A DNA stretch of 64,000 nucleotides from Pseudorhodobacter sp. MZDSW-24AT (GTDB taxonomy: Bacteria > Pseudomonadota > Alphaproteobacteria > Rhodobacterales > Rhodobacteraceae): contig NZ_PGOI01000012.1 of the NCBI RefSeq assembly GCF_002794355.1, positions 124,001 through 188,000 on the forward strand, in the 5' to 3' direction. Below the pieces are notes generated by a model that saw only the letters and a program-made list of their open reading frames with translations, had not been told where the DNA came from and searched no databases. Shown in pieces: positions 16,322-31,662 of this stretch. How positions within the stretch are numbered: the stretch's first letter is position 1; each line of letters starts with the position of its first letter. A program made the translations under genes and the position numbers.

Positions 16322-17983
16322 TCACTCCGCCAGTTCACGCGCATTTGCCATGCCGTCGCCACAGGCCATCGGCAGGCGCGGCTCTGAAGCAAGGCTGCGT
16401 TCCGTCGCGCGCACTTTCATTTGCGCCCGGACCGCTTCTTGCCGTTCTTTGTGACGGCGCACCTTGTCGGCACTGGCGTCCCAGTCGGCCACCTGCGCTT
16501 CGGCCACCGTGCGGCTGGCGTCAAAATGGAAATCGACGGTGTCACGGGTTTGCGGACCCCAGTAACCGGCTTTGCCAAGGTCATAGAAAGTGCGCGCGAC
16601 ACCGGCCTTGAGGAACGCTTTAAGGCAGCCAAGCAGGTAGCGCCGCCGAAAGCCGCTGCCGCGCCACGGGTAATGGAACAGAGCTTTTCGCATGTAAAAG
16701 CGCCGGTAGTTCTTCATGACCCCATCCAGCAATTCCCCCCGCGTCAGCGCCGCGGGCTTCATGATGGGCGTCACAAAGTTGTATTTCGAGTAATCGAAGA
16801 CTTCGACCTGATCCTTGATCTCTTGGAACAAGGGGGTGAAGGGCCAAGGGGTATACATCGCCCAGTTGGCAAGATCTGGCTGCCAGTCCCAGGCCATCTG
16901 GAACGTTTCTTCCAGCGTTTGGCCGGTTTCATTGTCGAGCCCGACGATGAACTGGGCCTCGACGAAGATATCTGCCGCGCGCAACAGCCGGATGGCTTCC
17001 TTGTTCTCGGCGACAGTGGTCTCTTTATGGAAGAGATCGAGTTTCAACTGCGCTGCCGCTTCAGTGCCCAAAGACACATGCACCAGCCCCGCCTTGCGAT
17101 AAAAGCCCAGAAGGTCGCGGTCACGCGAGATGTCGGTCACGCGCGTGTTGATGCCCCATTTCACCCGGTCCGGCAGACCACGATTGATAAGCTCTTGGCA
17201 AAACTCGACGAATTTCTTCTTGTTGATGGTCGGCTCTTCATCGGCAAGGATAAAGAAGCCGACGCCGTGATCGTTCACCAGACGCTCGATCTCGTCCACA
17301 ACCTTGATTGGGTCACGCACCCGGTAGTCGCGCCAGAATTTCCACTGCGAGCAGAAAGAGCAGGTAAAAGGACAGCCGCGCGCCATGTTCGGGATGGCGA
17401 CTTTGACGCCCAAAGGAACATAGACGTATTTGTCCCACTCCAGAATGGACCAATCCGGATCGATCCCATCCAGGTTCTTGACCGTGGGCGCGGCTTGGGT
17501 GCTGACAATCTCGGTGCCGTCGAGAAAGGCCAACCCCTTGATCTTGCGCCGATCGGCAGGCCAACGGCCCGCCTGCACGGCTTGCATCAGGTCGACGAGG
17601 ATTTCCTCGCCCTCCCCCCTTACGATCACATCGATCCATGGCGCTTCTGTCAGCACCTGACGAAACATGAAGGTTGCGTGGATGCCGCCCAAAACGCGCA
17701 GGGCCTGAGGAGCCACCTCCTGCGCAACCCGCAGCACCTCTTCAGCCTCGTAAATCGCGGGGGTGATCGCAGTGGTGCCCACCACGTCGGGCGACAAGGC
17801 GCGCAGCCGGCTGCGGAGCGCGTCTGCGTCATAATGGTTCGTCATCGCGTCGATGAAATGGATATCATCAAAACCCGCCGCGCGCAGTGAACCGGTAAGA
17901 TAGGCCACCCAAGCGGGCGGCCAGTTGCCTGCGATTTCCGCCCCGCCGGAATGATAATTCGGGTGAACAAACACGATCCGCAT
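16322..17983 (-). CDS. bchE: Oxygen-independent Mg-protoporphyrin IX monomethyl ester cyclase BchE
   Basis: Radical-SAM, cobalamin-dependent enzyme forming the isocyclic ring E with oxygen from water, for use under anoxia. The 553-residue protein has an N-terminal B12-binding-type domain (residues ~1-140, including [10 protein letters not shown]), then the radical-SAM cluster motif C204-x3-C208-x2-C211 (GCPFTCSFC). ATG 17983 has a GGAGA ribosome binding site seven bases upstream. The control region carries a PpsR site (18003-18020) and an Fnr-type box (18040-18053). The window also encodes the aerobic cyclase acsF. Confidence 0.97.
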   Translation of the reverse strand: MRIVFVHPNYHSGGAEIAGNWPPAWVAYLTGSLRAAGFDDIHFIDAMTNHYDADALRSRLRALSPDVVGTTAITPAIYEAEEVLRVAQEVAPQALRVLGGIHATFMFRQVLTEAPWIDVIVRGEGEEILVDLMQAVQAGRWPADRRKIKGLAFLDGTEIVSTQAAPTVKNLDGIDPDWSILEWDKYVYVPLGVKVAIPNMARGCPFTCSFCSQWKFWRDYRVRDPIKVVDEIERLVNDHGVGFFILADEEPTINKKKFVEFCQELINRGLPDRVKWGINTRVTDISRDRDLLGFYRKAGLVHVSLGTEAAAQLKLDLFHKETTVAENKEAIRLLRAADIFVEAQFIVGLDNETGQTLEETFQMAWDWQPDLANWAMYTPWPFTPLFQEIKDQVEVFDYSKYNFVTPIMKPAALTRGELLDGVMKNYRRFYMRKALFHYPWRGSGFRRRYLLGCLKAFLKAGVARTFYDLGKAGYWGPQTRDTVDFHFDASRTVAEAQVADWDASADKVRRHKERQEAVRAQMKVRATERSLASEPRLPMACGDGMANARELAE

Positions 17984-18002
17984 GCCGTATCTCCGAAAGA
18001 AG

Positions 18003-18020
18003 TGTCAACTCTTATTGACA
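18003..18020. promoter_or_regulatory. PpsR/CrtJ operator upstream of bchE
   Basis: TGTCAACTCTTATTGACA, exact TGT-N12-ACA, 19 bp upstream of the bchE start and promoter-proximal to the Fnr-type box. Confidence 0.83.
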
Positions 18021-18039
18021 CATCTCCTCGGGGCTGACG

Positions 18040-18053
18040 TTGATCTATGTCAA
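18040..18053. promoter_or_regulatory. FnrL/FNR-type box upstream of bchE
   Basis: TTGATCTATGTCAA fits the FNR consensus TTGAT-N4-ATCAA with one mismatch (GTCAA in the right half). It lies ~57 bp upstream of the bchE start, outside the PpsR site, a position consistent with anaerobic activation. FnrL control of bchE is known in R. sphaeroides. Confidence 0.65.
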
Positions 18054-18154
18054 ATCGAGACGCAGCCGGCACTTCTTCGGACAAGAGGTCGCGAAACGAA
18101 AATGGGGCAGTCGCCTGCCCCATTTTCACAGCAGTCTTGCATCTACCCGGCGTC

Positions 18155-19567
18155 TCAGTCGCCGTCTTTGTTGATCAGCCCATATTTGCGCAGCTTCACG
18201 TAAAGCGACTGCCGCGACAGGCTGAGCATGTCGGCCGCAGCCACCCGGTTGTTGCGGGTCAATTCCAGCGCCGTCTCAATGCACATCTTTTCGATCACAT
18301 CCGTGGTTTCCGCGACAATGTCCTTGAGCGTCGACGACCCCACCAGCTCCATCACATTGCGCATGCCTTCTTCATTTGGCGGACCCGCAGGCCGGCGCAA
18401 GGTGTCGGCACGGCTGACATCGCGCACCACCAAAGCCAACACCGGGTTCGGTCGGTTGTTGAGCCAGCTTGCAGAAAGCTCTACCGCTGTTTGGCCGGAA
18501 AAATCGGTGGTTAGGCGCGTTGCGTAAAGGCGCAGCTGCCCGGTGCGCTTGACGTTGTCCATCAACACGCGCAGGTCGACCGCCCCACGGGCAAAGAAAT
18601 CCGCCAAAGACCGGCCGCGCACCGCAGCCGTATTGGCACTATCGGTGAGATTCAGGAACGCTTCGTTGGCCGAGACGATATTGCCTTCGGCATCGGCAAA
18701 AACGATGCCGTCCACGCCTTCCTGATACAGCCGGGCCAGATTGGCCGTCAGCTCATCACCCTGCGGCGAAAGGCTGTCGGCCTGATCGATCTGGCACATC
18801 AGCAAACGCTCACCTGCCGCACGGAACATAGTGGGCGTAACCAAAAGCCGCCGCTGTGACCGATGCGCTGAAAGTTCGATCGGGCCACCACTTTCCGCAA
18901 CGGCAAGGTTTGCCATGCTTTCCAGAAATTCACCCCGCCGACGGCCTTCGAATTCTTGAGCGATCGCCGCCCCAATCATTTCGGCGCGGCTTCCGCCCAT
19001 CAGATTTGCAGCAGCCGCGTTCAAATCTGTGATCCGGCCCGTGGACATCGACACGATCACAATCGGGTCGCGCCCCACTTCCATCAGAACACGGTAGCGG
19101 GTGTCCGCTTCCCGCTGCACTTCGTAATCCCGCTCCAGCGCGAGTTGTGCACTGATCAGCTGCTGCTGCACCTCGGCAATCGGCCGCAAGTCGCGCCCGA
19201 TCATCAGAACCGAGTCATCCGATCCGATCTTGTGAAGGGAATAGCGCACCGGAAATTCCCATGCGGTGCGATCGGCATGGTTCAACTCAATCACCGGAGG
19301 CGTCCGGCGATTACCAAGATCTACCAACCGTGCTTCCAGCTTGCGCCAGCTCTCTGATGCAAGCAAAGTGGGCAGTGCTGCACCCTCCCAATCTGCCACC
19401 CGCGCCTGCATGCCATGAGCGGGGTTCGCAAGAACCGAGATGACCTTGTGGGCAGGAGAGATGAGAAGAGCCAGATCGCAAGCAGAAGCTATGATTTCGC
19501 CCAGCATGTCTGGGGCCATCAACGGAAGCTTGCCGCCGTTCAAAAGGTGCCGTCCATCCGTTGTCAC
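18155..19567 (-). CDS. ppsR: PpsR/CrtJ, redox-responsive repressor of photosynthesis genes
   Basis: Transcriptional repressor that binds TGT-N12-ACA under oxygen. The protein has an N-terminal variable domain, two PAS domains (second PAS region around QEGVDGIVFADAEGNIVSAN), a glutamine-rich linker (AEVQQQLISAQLALERDYEVQ), and a C-terminal Fis-type helix-turn-helix (MCIETALELTRNNRVAAADM then SRQSLYVKLRKYGL). Both redox-relevant cysteines of PpsR are present, in LLMCQID and in KMCIETA. The start is uncertain: GTG 19567 gives 470 residues, GTG 19594 is further out, and TTG 19543 would give 462, closest to the 464 of R. sphaeroides PpsR. aerR lies directly upstream. Confidence 0.95.
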   Translation of the reverse strand: MTTDGRHLLNGGKLPLMAPDMLGEIIASACDLALLISPAHKVISVLANPAHGMQARVADWEGAALPTLLASESWRKLEARLVDLGNRRTPPVIELNHADRTAWEFPVRYSLHKIGSDDSVLMIGRDLRPIAEVQQQLISAQLALERDYEVQREADTRYRVLMEVGRDPIVIVSMSTGRITDLNAAAANLMGGSRAEMIGAAIAQEFEGRRRGEFLESMANLAVAESGGPIELSAHRSQRRLLVTPTMFRAAGERLLMCQIDQADSLSPQGDELTANLARLYQEGVDGIVFADAEGNIVSANEAFLNLTDSANTAAVRGRSLADFFARGAVDLRVLMDNVKRTGQLRLYATRLTTDFSGQTAVELSASWLNNRPNPVLALVVRDVSRADTLRRPAGPPNEEGMRNVMELVGSSTLKDIVAETTDVIEKMCIETALELTRNNRVAAADMLSLSRQSLYVKLRKYGLINKDGD

Positions 19568-19614
19568 CTGACTATCCGTTCTTTTGCTGCGCACCGCCCA
19601 AGGGCTGGCACACT

Positions 19615-20403
19615 CTACGTTATGACTGTCACCAAAGGCCGTTTGCAGCTAAGGTCAAGAGCCTCGACCGCTTTTGGCAGATCGTTTGTCACGATATCCA
19701 CCCCTGCTACAGTCTCGATGTCTTCCCCCCGCCCCAGTATCGCACCTCCAAGAGCGATGCGCAGTCCGTTTGATGTTTCTTCCCTGAGGGTTTTCACCAA
19801 GCCGGTGCAAGATTCAAGCCTTTCATGGCAAGCAACAGAAATCATTGCGGCATCGAAGCGACATTGCGCCAAAAGTGCGGCTAGCTCTGTGGCCTTTGGC
19901 CCGACGCGAAGGCAGACAGAGATGCCCTGACGCCGCATCCAGCCCGACACCACGCGCGCCCCGAGCGTATGTTGCTCTCCCTCGGGCACCACAAGCAGCA
20001 AGGTAGACCTGCCCACCCCATCGGTGCCATCGGCCTGCCATGACCGCCCAAGCTCATTCAGATGCGCCTGAAGGCGCGCAGAGCCGATGCTGACTTCTGC
20101 AAAGGAGGCCGTATCGTTTTCCCAAGCCCGTCCCAACCGGCGGGCAACTTCCGGAATGTAGTGATCCGCCAGCACCTCTGTCGAAACCCGTGCCCTTTCA
20201 AACTTGGCCAGAACCAAATCCAACGGGTGTGCATCTTGCGCGCGCACCGAAGCCATCACAGATGCCAGAAGCGGTTCTCTCAGAGCTACGGGGCCTGCAC
20301 TTCCGCGCGCGGCAACACGCGCCATCACATCCGCCGCAAACCGCGAAAGGCCCGCCTCGCTCAGCCTGCGTAGCCCGTCCATCGAAAGATTGCCATCTCG
20401 CAT
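19615..20403 (-). CDS. aerR: AerR/PpaA, cobalamin-binding antirepressor of PpsR
   Basis: B12-binding regulator that sequesters or modulates PpsR/CrtJ; encoded immediately before ppsR as in R. capsulatus and R. sphaeroides. The C-terminal half is a B12-binding fold: VVPEGEQHTLGARVVSGW carries the histidine that ligates cobalt in this family (a variant of the D-x-H-x-x-G motif), and IALGGAILGRGED forms the later glycine loop. ATG 20403 is chosen for its GGAG ribosome binding site and gives 262 residues; ATG 20382 is a second in-frame start seven codons on. Long and short AerR forms are known in R. capsulatus, so both may be used. Confidence 0.92.
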   Translation of the reverse strand: MRDGNLSMDGLRRLSEAGLSRFAADVMARVAARGSAGPVALREPLLASVMASVRAQDAHPLDLVLAKFERARVSTEVLADHYIPEVARRLGRAWENDTASFAEVSIGSARLQAHLNELGRSWQADGTDGVGRSTLLLVVPEGEQHTLGARVVSGWMRRQGISVCLRVGPKATELAALLAQCRFDAAMISVACHERLESCTGLVKTLREETSNGLRIALGGAILGRGEDIETVAGVDIVTNDLPKAVEALDLSCKRPLVTVIT

Positions 20404-20525
20404 CTCAGGCTCCGAGTTCACTTCGCAGACCGCACGCCAGCGACACAACCGTGTGAACGGCAGACCCGGCGGCGCAACCCTTAACCGTGCATTGCTTCCC
20501 TCACTGTCTGCCTTAGGACCAAAGT

Positions 20526-20543
20526 TGTCAAATCAAATTGACA
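20526..20543. promoter_or_regulatory. PpsR/CrtJ operator, aerR side
   Basis: TGTCAAATCAAATTGACA, exact TGT-N12-ACA, in the 341 bp aerR-bchF divergent control region, about 120 bp upstream of the aerR start. Confidence 0.82.
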
Positions 20544-20670
20544 CGCACCCAGACACCCCGGCGCTCTAAGGCAGGCAACTCAGTGTTGCGCCACGGAAAT
20601 CTTTTATTTGCCCTTGTGCGACCGCCTGAGAACTGGGCGCCCAAGGCCGCCAGCACCCTTACGCGAAATG

Positions 20671-20682
20671 TGTAAGTTTATG

Positions 20683-20688
<6 letters not shown>
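20671..20688. promoter_or_regulatory. PpsR/CrtJ operator, bchF side
   Basis: TGTAAGTTTATGTTGACA, exact TGT-N12-ACA. Its right half contains the TTGACA of the presumed bchF -35 element, so PpsR binding would block RNA polymerase directly. Confidence 0.85.
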
Positions 20689-24175
<3,487 letters not shown>

Positions 24176-24186
<11 letters not shown>

Positions 24187-27100
24187 TGGATATACATCGT
24201 CGGGAATGACTGCGCCGAAAGGCGACGGGGTTTACCGTTTCGTGATCGTGACGCTGGATGCCCATGCGGCAGGCCCGGCGGCACGAATCGCGCCCCGGCT
24301 TGCCAAAGATTTTCCGGGCATCGAGGTGTCCGTGCATGCCGCCGCCGAATGGGCCGAAAACCCCGCCGCTCTGGCCGCCGCCAAGGCCGCAGTGAATAGC
24401 GCGGATCTGGTTGTGGCGAACCTTCTGTTCATCGAAGAGCATATCGCGGCGATCCTGCCCGAATTGCAGGCCGCGCGCACGCGCGCCGATGCCTTTGTCG
24501 GCGTGATTGCCGACCCCTCGGTCGTCAAGCTGACGCGGATGGGCGATCTGGACATGAGCGTCGAAGCCTCGGGGCCGATGGCGCTGTTGAAAAAGCTGCG
24601 CGGCAGCAAGCAACCCTCGGCCAGTTCGGGCGAAAAGCAGATGGCGATGCTGCGGCGTCTGCCCAAGATCCTGAAGTATTTCCCCGGCAAGGCGCAGGAT
24701 CTGCGCGCCTGGTTCTTGTCGATGCAATATTGGCTTGGCGGGTCGGACGACAACCTTGAAGCCATGGTGCGCTTTCTGGTGAGCCGCTATTCCGGCAAGC
24801 GTGACTGGGCCAAGATCGCGGCGGCGGCACCGATCGATTATCCGGAGGTCGGCCTTTACCACCCTCAGCTGCCCGAGCGCATCAGCACCCAGACCGCAGC
24901 CATCCCACGGCCGGAGAATGCGAGAGCCACGGTCGGGCTGCTGATGCTGCGCAGCTATATCCTTGCAGGCGACACCGCGCATTACGATGCCGTGATCGCG
25001 GCGTTTGAAGCCAAGGGCATCGCGGTCTTGCCCGCCTTTGCCGGGGGGCTGGATGGCCGCCCCGCGCTGGAGTCCTATTTTCAGGGTCCGGTCGGGGCCA
25101 AGATCGACGCGCTGGTGTCTTTGACCGGGTTCAGTCTGGTCGGCGGTCCCGCCTATAATGACAGTCCGGCGGCGGTGGCGGCGCTTGCCGCACTGGATGT
25201 GCCCTATATCGCTGCGCATCCGCTCGAGTTTCAGACCTTGGGCCAATGGAGCAGCTCGGGCGGCGGCCTTGGTCCGGTCGAGACCACCATGCTGATCGCC
25301 CTGCCCGAAATCGACGGCGCGACCAATCCCACTGTCTTTGCCGGACGGCATGATCTGGGCGGTTGCACGGGTTGTGCTCAACGGTGCCAGCCGCAAAGCG
25401 CCGAGGCGCTGACGACGCGGGCCATGGCGCCTTGCTTCGAGCGGATTGAGGCCTTGACCGACAAGGTCGCGCGTTTGGCCCGCCTGCGGCGCTCGGAGGT
25501 AGCGGCGCGCAAGGTGGGGATCGTGCTTTACGGATTTCCACCCAATGCCGGGGCGGCCGGAACCGCAGCCTATCTGGCGGTGTTCGAGTCCTTGCACAAC
25601 ACGCTGCACGCCCTGCGCGCCGCGGGCTATTGCGTTGACCCGCCTGCCACCGTCGAGGATCTGCGCGAGGCAGTGTTGGGCGGATCGGCAAAGACTTACG
25701 GGCAGCCCGCCAATGTGGCCGCGATCGTGCCCGCGGCGGAGATGGTGGCAAAGACACGCTGGTTGCGCGATGTGGAGGCCGCTTGGGGCCCGGCCCCGGG
25801 GCGCGTGCAGAGCGACGGGCGCGGCGTGTATGTTCTGGGCCGCCAGATGGGCCATGTCTTTGTCGGCCTGCAGCCAGTCTTCGGCTATGAGGGCGACCCG
25901 ATGCGCCTTTTGTTCGAGAAGGGCTTTGCGCCGACCCATGCCTTCACCACCTTCTATCGCTGGATGCGTGACGATTTTGGCGCCGATGTGCTGCTGCACT
26001 TCGGAATGCATGGCGCGCTGGAATTCATGCCGGGCAAGCAGGCGGGATTGGGGGAAAGCTGCTGGCCTGACCGGCTGATCGGCAATCTGCCGAACGTCTA
26101 CCTCTATGCGGCGAACAACCCATCCGAGGCGACTTTGGCCAAGCGTCGATCAAATGCAGTGACGATCACGCATCTGACCCCGCCCTTGGCGCAATCCGGC
26201 CTCTACAAGGGCCTTGCGGATGTGAAGGACACCGTCTCGCGCCTGCGCGCCCTGCCGCCGGGCGCGCCGGAGGCCGCTGATTTGACCGCGCTGCTGCGCG
26301 AACAAGCCCGGGCAGTCGATCTGGAGCCCGGCGATCTCGACCGGCTTTGGATCAAGCTTTTGGAAACCGAAGGCGCCTTGATCACGGATGGGCTGCATGT
26401 GCTGGGCCAGCGCATGAGCGATGACCAGCGGCAGGCGATGCTCAACCTGATGCCTGACAGCGCCGACAAGGCAAAGGCAGACCGTCTTTTACGCGAAGAG
26501 CATGAAATGCCGGCGCTTCTGCGGGCCCTGTCGGGCCGGTTCATCCAGCCGGTGCCCGGCGGCGACCTGATCCGCGCGCCCGAGATTTTGCCCACCGGGC
26601 GCAATATCCACGCCTTTGACCCTTTCCGCATGCCGACCGCCTTTGCCATGCAGGATGGTGCGGCGCAGGCCGGTCGGCTCTTGGCGGCGGCAGAGCGGCT
26701 GCCGCGTTCGGTCGCACTGGTGCTGTGGGGGTCGGACAACATCAAATCCGATGGCGGCCCCATCGCGCAGGCGCTGGCTCTGATGGGCGCGCGGCCACGG
26801 TTTGACCATTACGGGCGGCTCTCCGGTGCCGATCTGATCCCGCTGGCGGAACTGGGCCGCCCGCGCATTGACGTGGTGATGACCCTGTCGGGGATTTTCC
26901 GCGATCTGTTGCCTTTGCAGACCCGCATGCTGGCAGAGGCGGCCTTCAAGGCAGCCACGGCAGATGAGCCCCTGAGCCAGAACTTCATCCGTGCGCATGC
27001 GCTTGCCTATGCGGCCGAGATGGGGGTGGACATGGACACCGCCGCCTTGCGGGTGTTTTCCAATGCGGAAGGCGCTTATGGCTCGAACGTCAATGTGCTG

Positions 27101-27772
27101 GTGGGAAGCTCGGCCTTTGGCGCCGAAGATGAGTTGGCCGACGCCTATGAGGCGCGCAAGAGCTTTGCCTACGGCCGACTGGGAAAGCCTGTGCAGAACG
27201 CCGCATTGCTGCAAAAGGCGCTGAAGGACGTGGATCTGGCCTATCAGAATCTGGAGTCGGTCGAGCTTGGGGTGACGTCGGTCGACCATTACTTCGACAC
27301 GCTGGGTGGTATTGCGCGCGCGGTAAAGCGGGCCCGTGGCGGGCAGGATGCCCCGGTCTTCATCGGCGATCAGACCCGTGGCACCGGCACCGTGCGCAGC
27401 CTGCGCGACCAGATCGCGCTGGAAACCCGGTCACGCAGTCTGAACCCCAAGTTTTTCGAGGCTTTGCTGCGGCATGGCGCCGAAGGGGTGCGCCAGATCG
27501 AGGCGCATGTGACCAATACATTGGGCTGGTCGGCGACCACCGCACAGGTGGACCCATGGGTCTATCAGCGCCTGTCGGAGACCTTTGTGCTGGATGAGAC
27601 CATGCGCAAGCGCCTGTCCACCCTCAACCCCGAAGCCAGCAACCGGATGGCGCAGCGGCTCTTGGAAGCCTCGGATCGCGCCTATTGGCAGCCCGATGCC
27701 GAAACCCTCGCCGCGCTGCAACGCGCCGCCGATGAGATGGAAGACCGTTTGGAAGGGATCGCGGCAGAATGA
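24176..27772 (+). CDS. bchH: Magnesium chelatase porphyrin-binding subunit H, BchH
   Basis: Large catalytic subunit binding protoporphyrin IX and Mg2+. The 1,198-residue protein has the N-terminal [20 protein letters not shown] region, the [20 protein letters not shown] segment in the CobN/BchH core (~residues 608-627), and the C-terminal [13 protein letters not shown] block. The cysteine pair in [10 protein letters not shown] is also visible. ATG 24176 overlaps the bchB 3' end by 11 bases; ATG 24206 is a possible later start and would give 1,188 residues. Part of the bchF-puhA operon. Confidence 0.97.
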
Positions 27773-27799
27773 GATGCGGGATCGCCTGTGACGTCGGTG

Positions 27800-28760
<961 letters not shown>

Positions 28761-28762
28761 TC

Positions 28763-29431
28763 ATGTCCGACTATTCCACCACCCGAGCCCGGGTCGAGGA
28801 TTACTTCGACCGCAGCGCCACCAAAGTGTGGGAGCGTTTGTGCTCTGACGCGCCGGTCAGCCGCATCCGGCAGACCGTGCGCATGGGGCGGGATGAGATG
28901 CGCGCGATCATGCTGGCGCAACTGCCGGCCGATCTGACGGGCGCGCGGGTTCTGGACGCAGGCTGCGGCACCGGGCTGATGACGGCAGAACTGGCGCGGC
29001 GCGGCGCGGATGTGGTGGCGGTGGATATCTCGCCGCAGCTGATCGCCATTGCCGAAGAGAGGCTCGAAGCGCGGTTCCGCCCGCGGGTGACCTTTGCCGC
29101 GGGCGATATGACCGACGACGCCCATGGCAGCTTTGACCATGTGATCGCGATGGACAGCCTGATCTATTACCGGGCGGCGGATATCATCAGCATCTTGCAA
29201 CGGCTGGGGCAGCGCACGCGCGGCAAGATCGTGTTCACCGTGGCCCCGCGCACACCGTTTCTGATGACCTTTTTCACCGCCGGTAAGCTGTTTCCACGCG
29301 CGGATCGCTCACCCACCATGATCCCGCATGCCTTTGACAGCCTTGCGAAATCAGCCGGGCCGGGGTTGTCGCGCGTCAACCGGGTCAGCCGCGGGTTCTA
29401 TATCAGCGAATGTCTGGAGTACCGGCCATGA
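28763..29431 (+). CDS. bchM: Mg-protoporphyrin IX methyltransferase BchM
   Basis: SAM-dependent methyltransferase esterifying the C13 propionate of Mg-protoporphyrin IX, the substrate-forming step for both cyclases. The 222-residue class I methyltransferase has motif I VLDAGCGTGLMTAELA (~residues 62-77), the acidic VVAVDIS after it, and AAGDMTD. ATG 28763 lies two bases after the bchL stop; an in-frame TTG at 28757 would overlap it. The stop overlaps the lhaA start (ATGA). Confidence 0.96.
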   Translation: MSDYSTTRARVEDYFDRSATKVWERLCSDAPVSRIRQTVRMGRDEMRAIMLAQLPADLTGARVLDAGCGTGLMTAELARRGADVVAVDISPQLIAIAEERLEARFRPRVTFAAGDMTDDAHGSFDHVIAMDSLIYYRAADIISILQRLGQRTRGKIVFTVAPRTPFLMTFFTAGKLFPRADRSPTMIPHAFDSLAKSAGPGLSRVNRVSRGFYISECLEYRP

Positions 29432-30867
29432 TCCTGCGCAAGAAGGACATTGCAAAGCTGGGGGCCGGATGGATGCCCTTTGCCGATGCAGCGTCCGAGG
29501 GGCTGCCCTTGGGCCAGCTTCTGCGGCTGAGCCTGTTTCAGGTGTCAGTGGGCATGGCGACGGTGCTGCTTTTGGGCACGCTGAACCGGGTAATGATCGT
29601 CGAGCTGTCGATCCCGGCGATGCTGGTGGCGTTGATGATTGCCATTCCGGTGCTGGTGGCGCCGTTCCGCGCCTTTCTGGGCCATCGCAGCGACACCCAT
29701 CGCAGCGCGATTGGCTGGAAGCGGGTGCCGTACCTTTGGTTTGGCAGCCTGTGGCAGATGGGCGGGCTGGCCGTCATGCCTTTCGCGCTCATCGTGCTGT
29801 CGGGCGACCAGATCCATGGCCCGGCTTGGGCAGGTGAGATGCTGGCGGCGCTGGCCTTCCTGATGACCGGGCTTGGAATGCACATGACGCAAACGGCGGG
29901 GCTTGCGCTGGCTGCCGACAGGGCAAGCGATGAAACAAGGCCCCGCGTGGTGGCGCTGCTTTACATCATGTTCTTGGTGGGAATGGGCGTCTCGGCGGTG
30001 ATCGTGGGCTATCTTTTGCGCGACTATGACCCCATCACGCTGGTGCGCGTGGTGCAGGGCTGCGGGGCAGCCACGCTTGTGCTGAACATCATCGCGCTGT
30101 GGAAGCAGGAGAAAGTGGCGCCGATGACCAAGGCAGAGCGCGCCGCGCCGCGCCCACAGTTCCGGGATGCTTGGCGCGATCTGCTGGCAGGCGGCACGGC
30201 GGGGCGATTGCTGGCGGTGGTGGTGCTGGGCACGCTGGCGTTTCAGATGCAGGACGTGCTGCTGGAGCCCTATGGCGGCGAGATTCTGGGCCTGTCGGTC
30301 GGGGCGACCACGCTCTTGACCGCCGCTTGGGCCTGCGGGGCGTTGATCGGCTTTTTGCTGGCGGCGCGCTGGCTGACGCGCGGGCTGGATCCTTACCGCA
30401 TGGCCGCACGCGGCATTCTGGCCGGGATCACGGCTTTCTCCTGCGTGATCTTTGCGGCGCCGCTGGACAGCACCCTGATCTTTTACGCAGGGGCTTTTGG
30501 CATCGGCTTTGGCGGCGGGCTCTTTGGCATCTCCACCCTGACCGCCGCCATGACGATGCCAGCGCGCAGCATGGCGGGGGCGGGGCTTGCGCTGGGGGCT
30601 TGGGGCGCCGCGCAAGCAACGGCGGCAGGCCTTGCCATCCTGATCGGCGGCACCTTGCGCGATGTCGTCAGCCATCTGGCCACCAGCGGCAAGCTGGGCG
30701 CGCTGACCGACCCGAGCATCGGCTATTCGGCCGTCTATCACCTTGAGATCGGGTTGCTTTTTGCAACCCTTGTCGTCCTTGGCCCGCTGGTCAAGGTCGG
30801 CATCCTGACCCCACCGAAACCGGACGCCGACGGGGGCAAACTGGCCCTTGCCGAATTCCCAACCTGA
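29428..30867 (+). CDS. lhaA: LhaA, light-harvesting 1 assembly protein (BCD/PucC family)
   Basis: 479-residue integral membrane protein with about twelve helices, needed for LH1 assembly in R. capsulatus (F1696/ORF477). It has the N-terminal LNRVMIVELSIPAMLVALMI, RSDTHRSAIGWKRVPYLWFG, QMQDVLLEPYGGEILGLSVG and the C-terminal GLALGAWGAAQATAAGLAI segments of the family. It is clearly related to the 13379-14668 gene. The ATG overlaps the bchM stop, and puhA starts 19 bases after it, so puhA can be transcribed both from here and from the upstream bchF promoter. Confidence 0.94.
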   Translation: MILRKKDIAKLGAGWMPFADAASEGLPLGQLLRLSLFQVSVGMATVLLLGTLNRVMIVELSIPAMLVALMIAIPVLVAPFRAFLGHRSDTHRSAIGWKRVPYLWFGSLWQMGGLAVMPFALIVLSGDQIHGPAWAGEMLAALAFLMTGLGMHMTQTAGLALAADRASDETRPRVVALLYIMFLVGMGVSAVIVGYLLRDYDPITLVRVVQGCGAATLVLNIIALWKQEKVAPMTKAERAAPRPQFRDAWRDLLAGGTAGRLLAVVVLGTLAFQMQDVLLEPYGGEILGLSVGATTLLTAAWACGALIGFLLAARWLTRGLDPYRMAARGILAGITAFSCVIFAAPLDSTLIFYAGAFGIGFGGGLFGISTLTAAMTMPARSMAGAGLALGAWGAAQATAAGLAILIGGTLRDVVSHLATSGKLGALTDPSIGYSAVYHLEIGLLFATLVVLGPLVKVGILTPPKPDADGGKLALAEFPT

Positions 30868-30886
30868 ATGAACGGAGGACCAATCC

Positions 30887-31654
30887 ATGGTTGGCGTAAA
30901 CTTCTTTGGTAACTTTGATCTGGCAAGCCTGTCGATCTGGCTGTTCTGGGGCTTTTTCGCCCTGCTGATCTATTACCTGCAAACCGAAAACATGCGCGAA
31001 GGCTATCCGCTGGAGACCGAGGATGGCCTGCCCGCGCCGAACCAGGGCCCCTTCCCTGTGCCCAAGCCCAAGACCTTTCTGTTGCCGAATGGCAAAGGCA
31101 GCGTGACCGTGCCTTCGGTGCAGAACGAAGCCGAACATCGCCGCACTGATCTTGCCTTGGCCCGCACCGCCGTCTCTGAAGGCTTCCCGCATGCCCCCAC
31201 CGGCAACCCGATGCTGGATGGCGTCGGCCCCGCCTCTTGGGCGCCGCGTCGGGACGAGCCCGAGCTGGACGGTCATGGCCATGCCAAGATCGTGCCGATG
31301 GCGATGGCCAAGGGCTTTGCGGTCAGCGCAGGGCGCGATCCGCGCGGCCTGCCGGTTCAAGCCGCCGATCTGGAAGTGGTGGGCCGCATCAGCGACATGT
31401 GGGTCGACGCGCCCGAGCAGATGGTGCGCTACCTTGAGGTCGAGCTGAACTCGGGCGAGCGCCGTCTGATCCCGATGACATTGGCGCGGATCTGGGCCGA
31501 TCGTGTTCGCGTGCGCGCCATCACCTCGGACCAATTCGCCAACATCCCGCCGACCAAGTCGCTCACCACCGTGACCAAGCTCGAGGAAGAGAAAATCTCG
31601 GCCTATGTCGCTTCGGGCTGGATGTATGCGACGGGTCGCAAATACGGCAACTGA
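30887..31654 (+). CDS. puhA: Photosynthetic reaction centre H subunit PuhA
   Basis: H subunit of the type II reaction centre: one N-terminal membrane helix (residues ~12-31, [19 protein letters not shown]) and a cytoplasmic globular domain shaping proton delivery to QB. The 255-residue protein includes the characteristic [38 protein letters not shown] and [14 protein letters not shown] blocks. A GGAGG ribosome binding site precedes the ATG. A strong hairpin lies directly after the gene (31663-31688). Confidence 0.98.
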   Translation: MVGVNFFGNFDLASLSIWLFWGFFALLIYYLQTENMREGYPLETEDGLPAPNQGPFPVPKPKTFLLPNGKGSVTVPSVQNEAEHRRTDLALARTAVSEGFPHAPTGNPMLDGVGPASWAPRRDEPELDGHGHAKIVPMAMAKGFAVSAGRDPRGLPVQAADLEVVGRISDMWVDAPEQMVRYLEVELNSGERRLIPMTLARIWADRVRVRAITSDQFANIPPTKSLTTVTKLEEEKISAYVASGWMYATGRKYGN

Positions 31655-31662
31655 ACGCAAGG

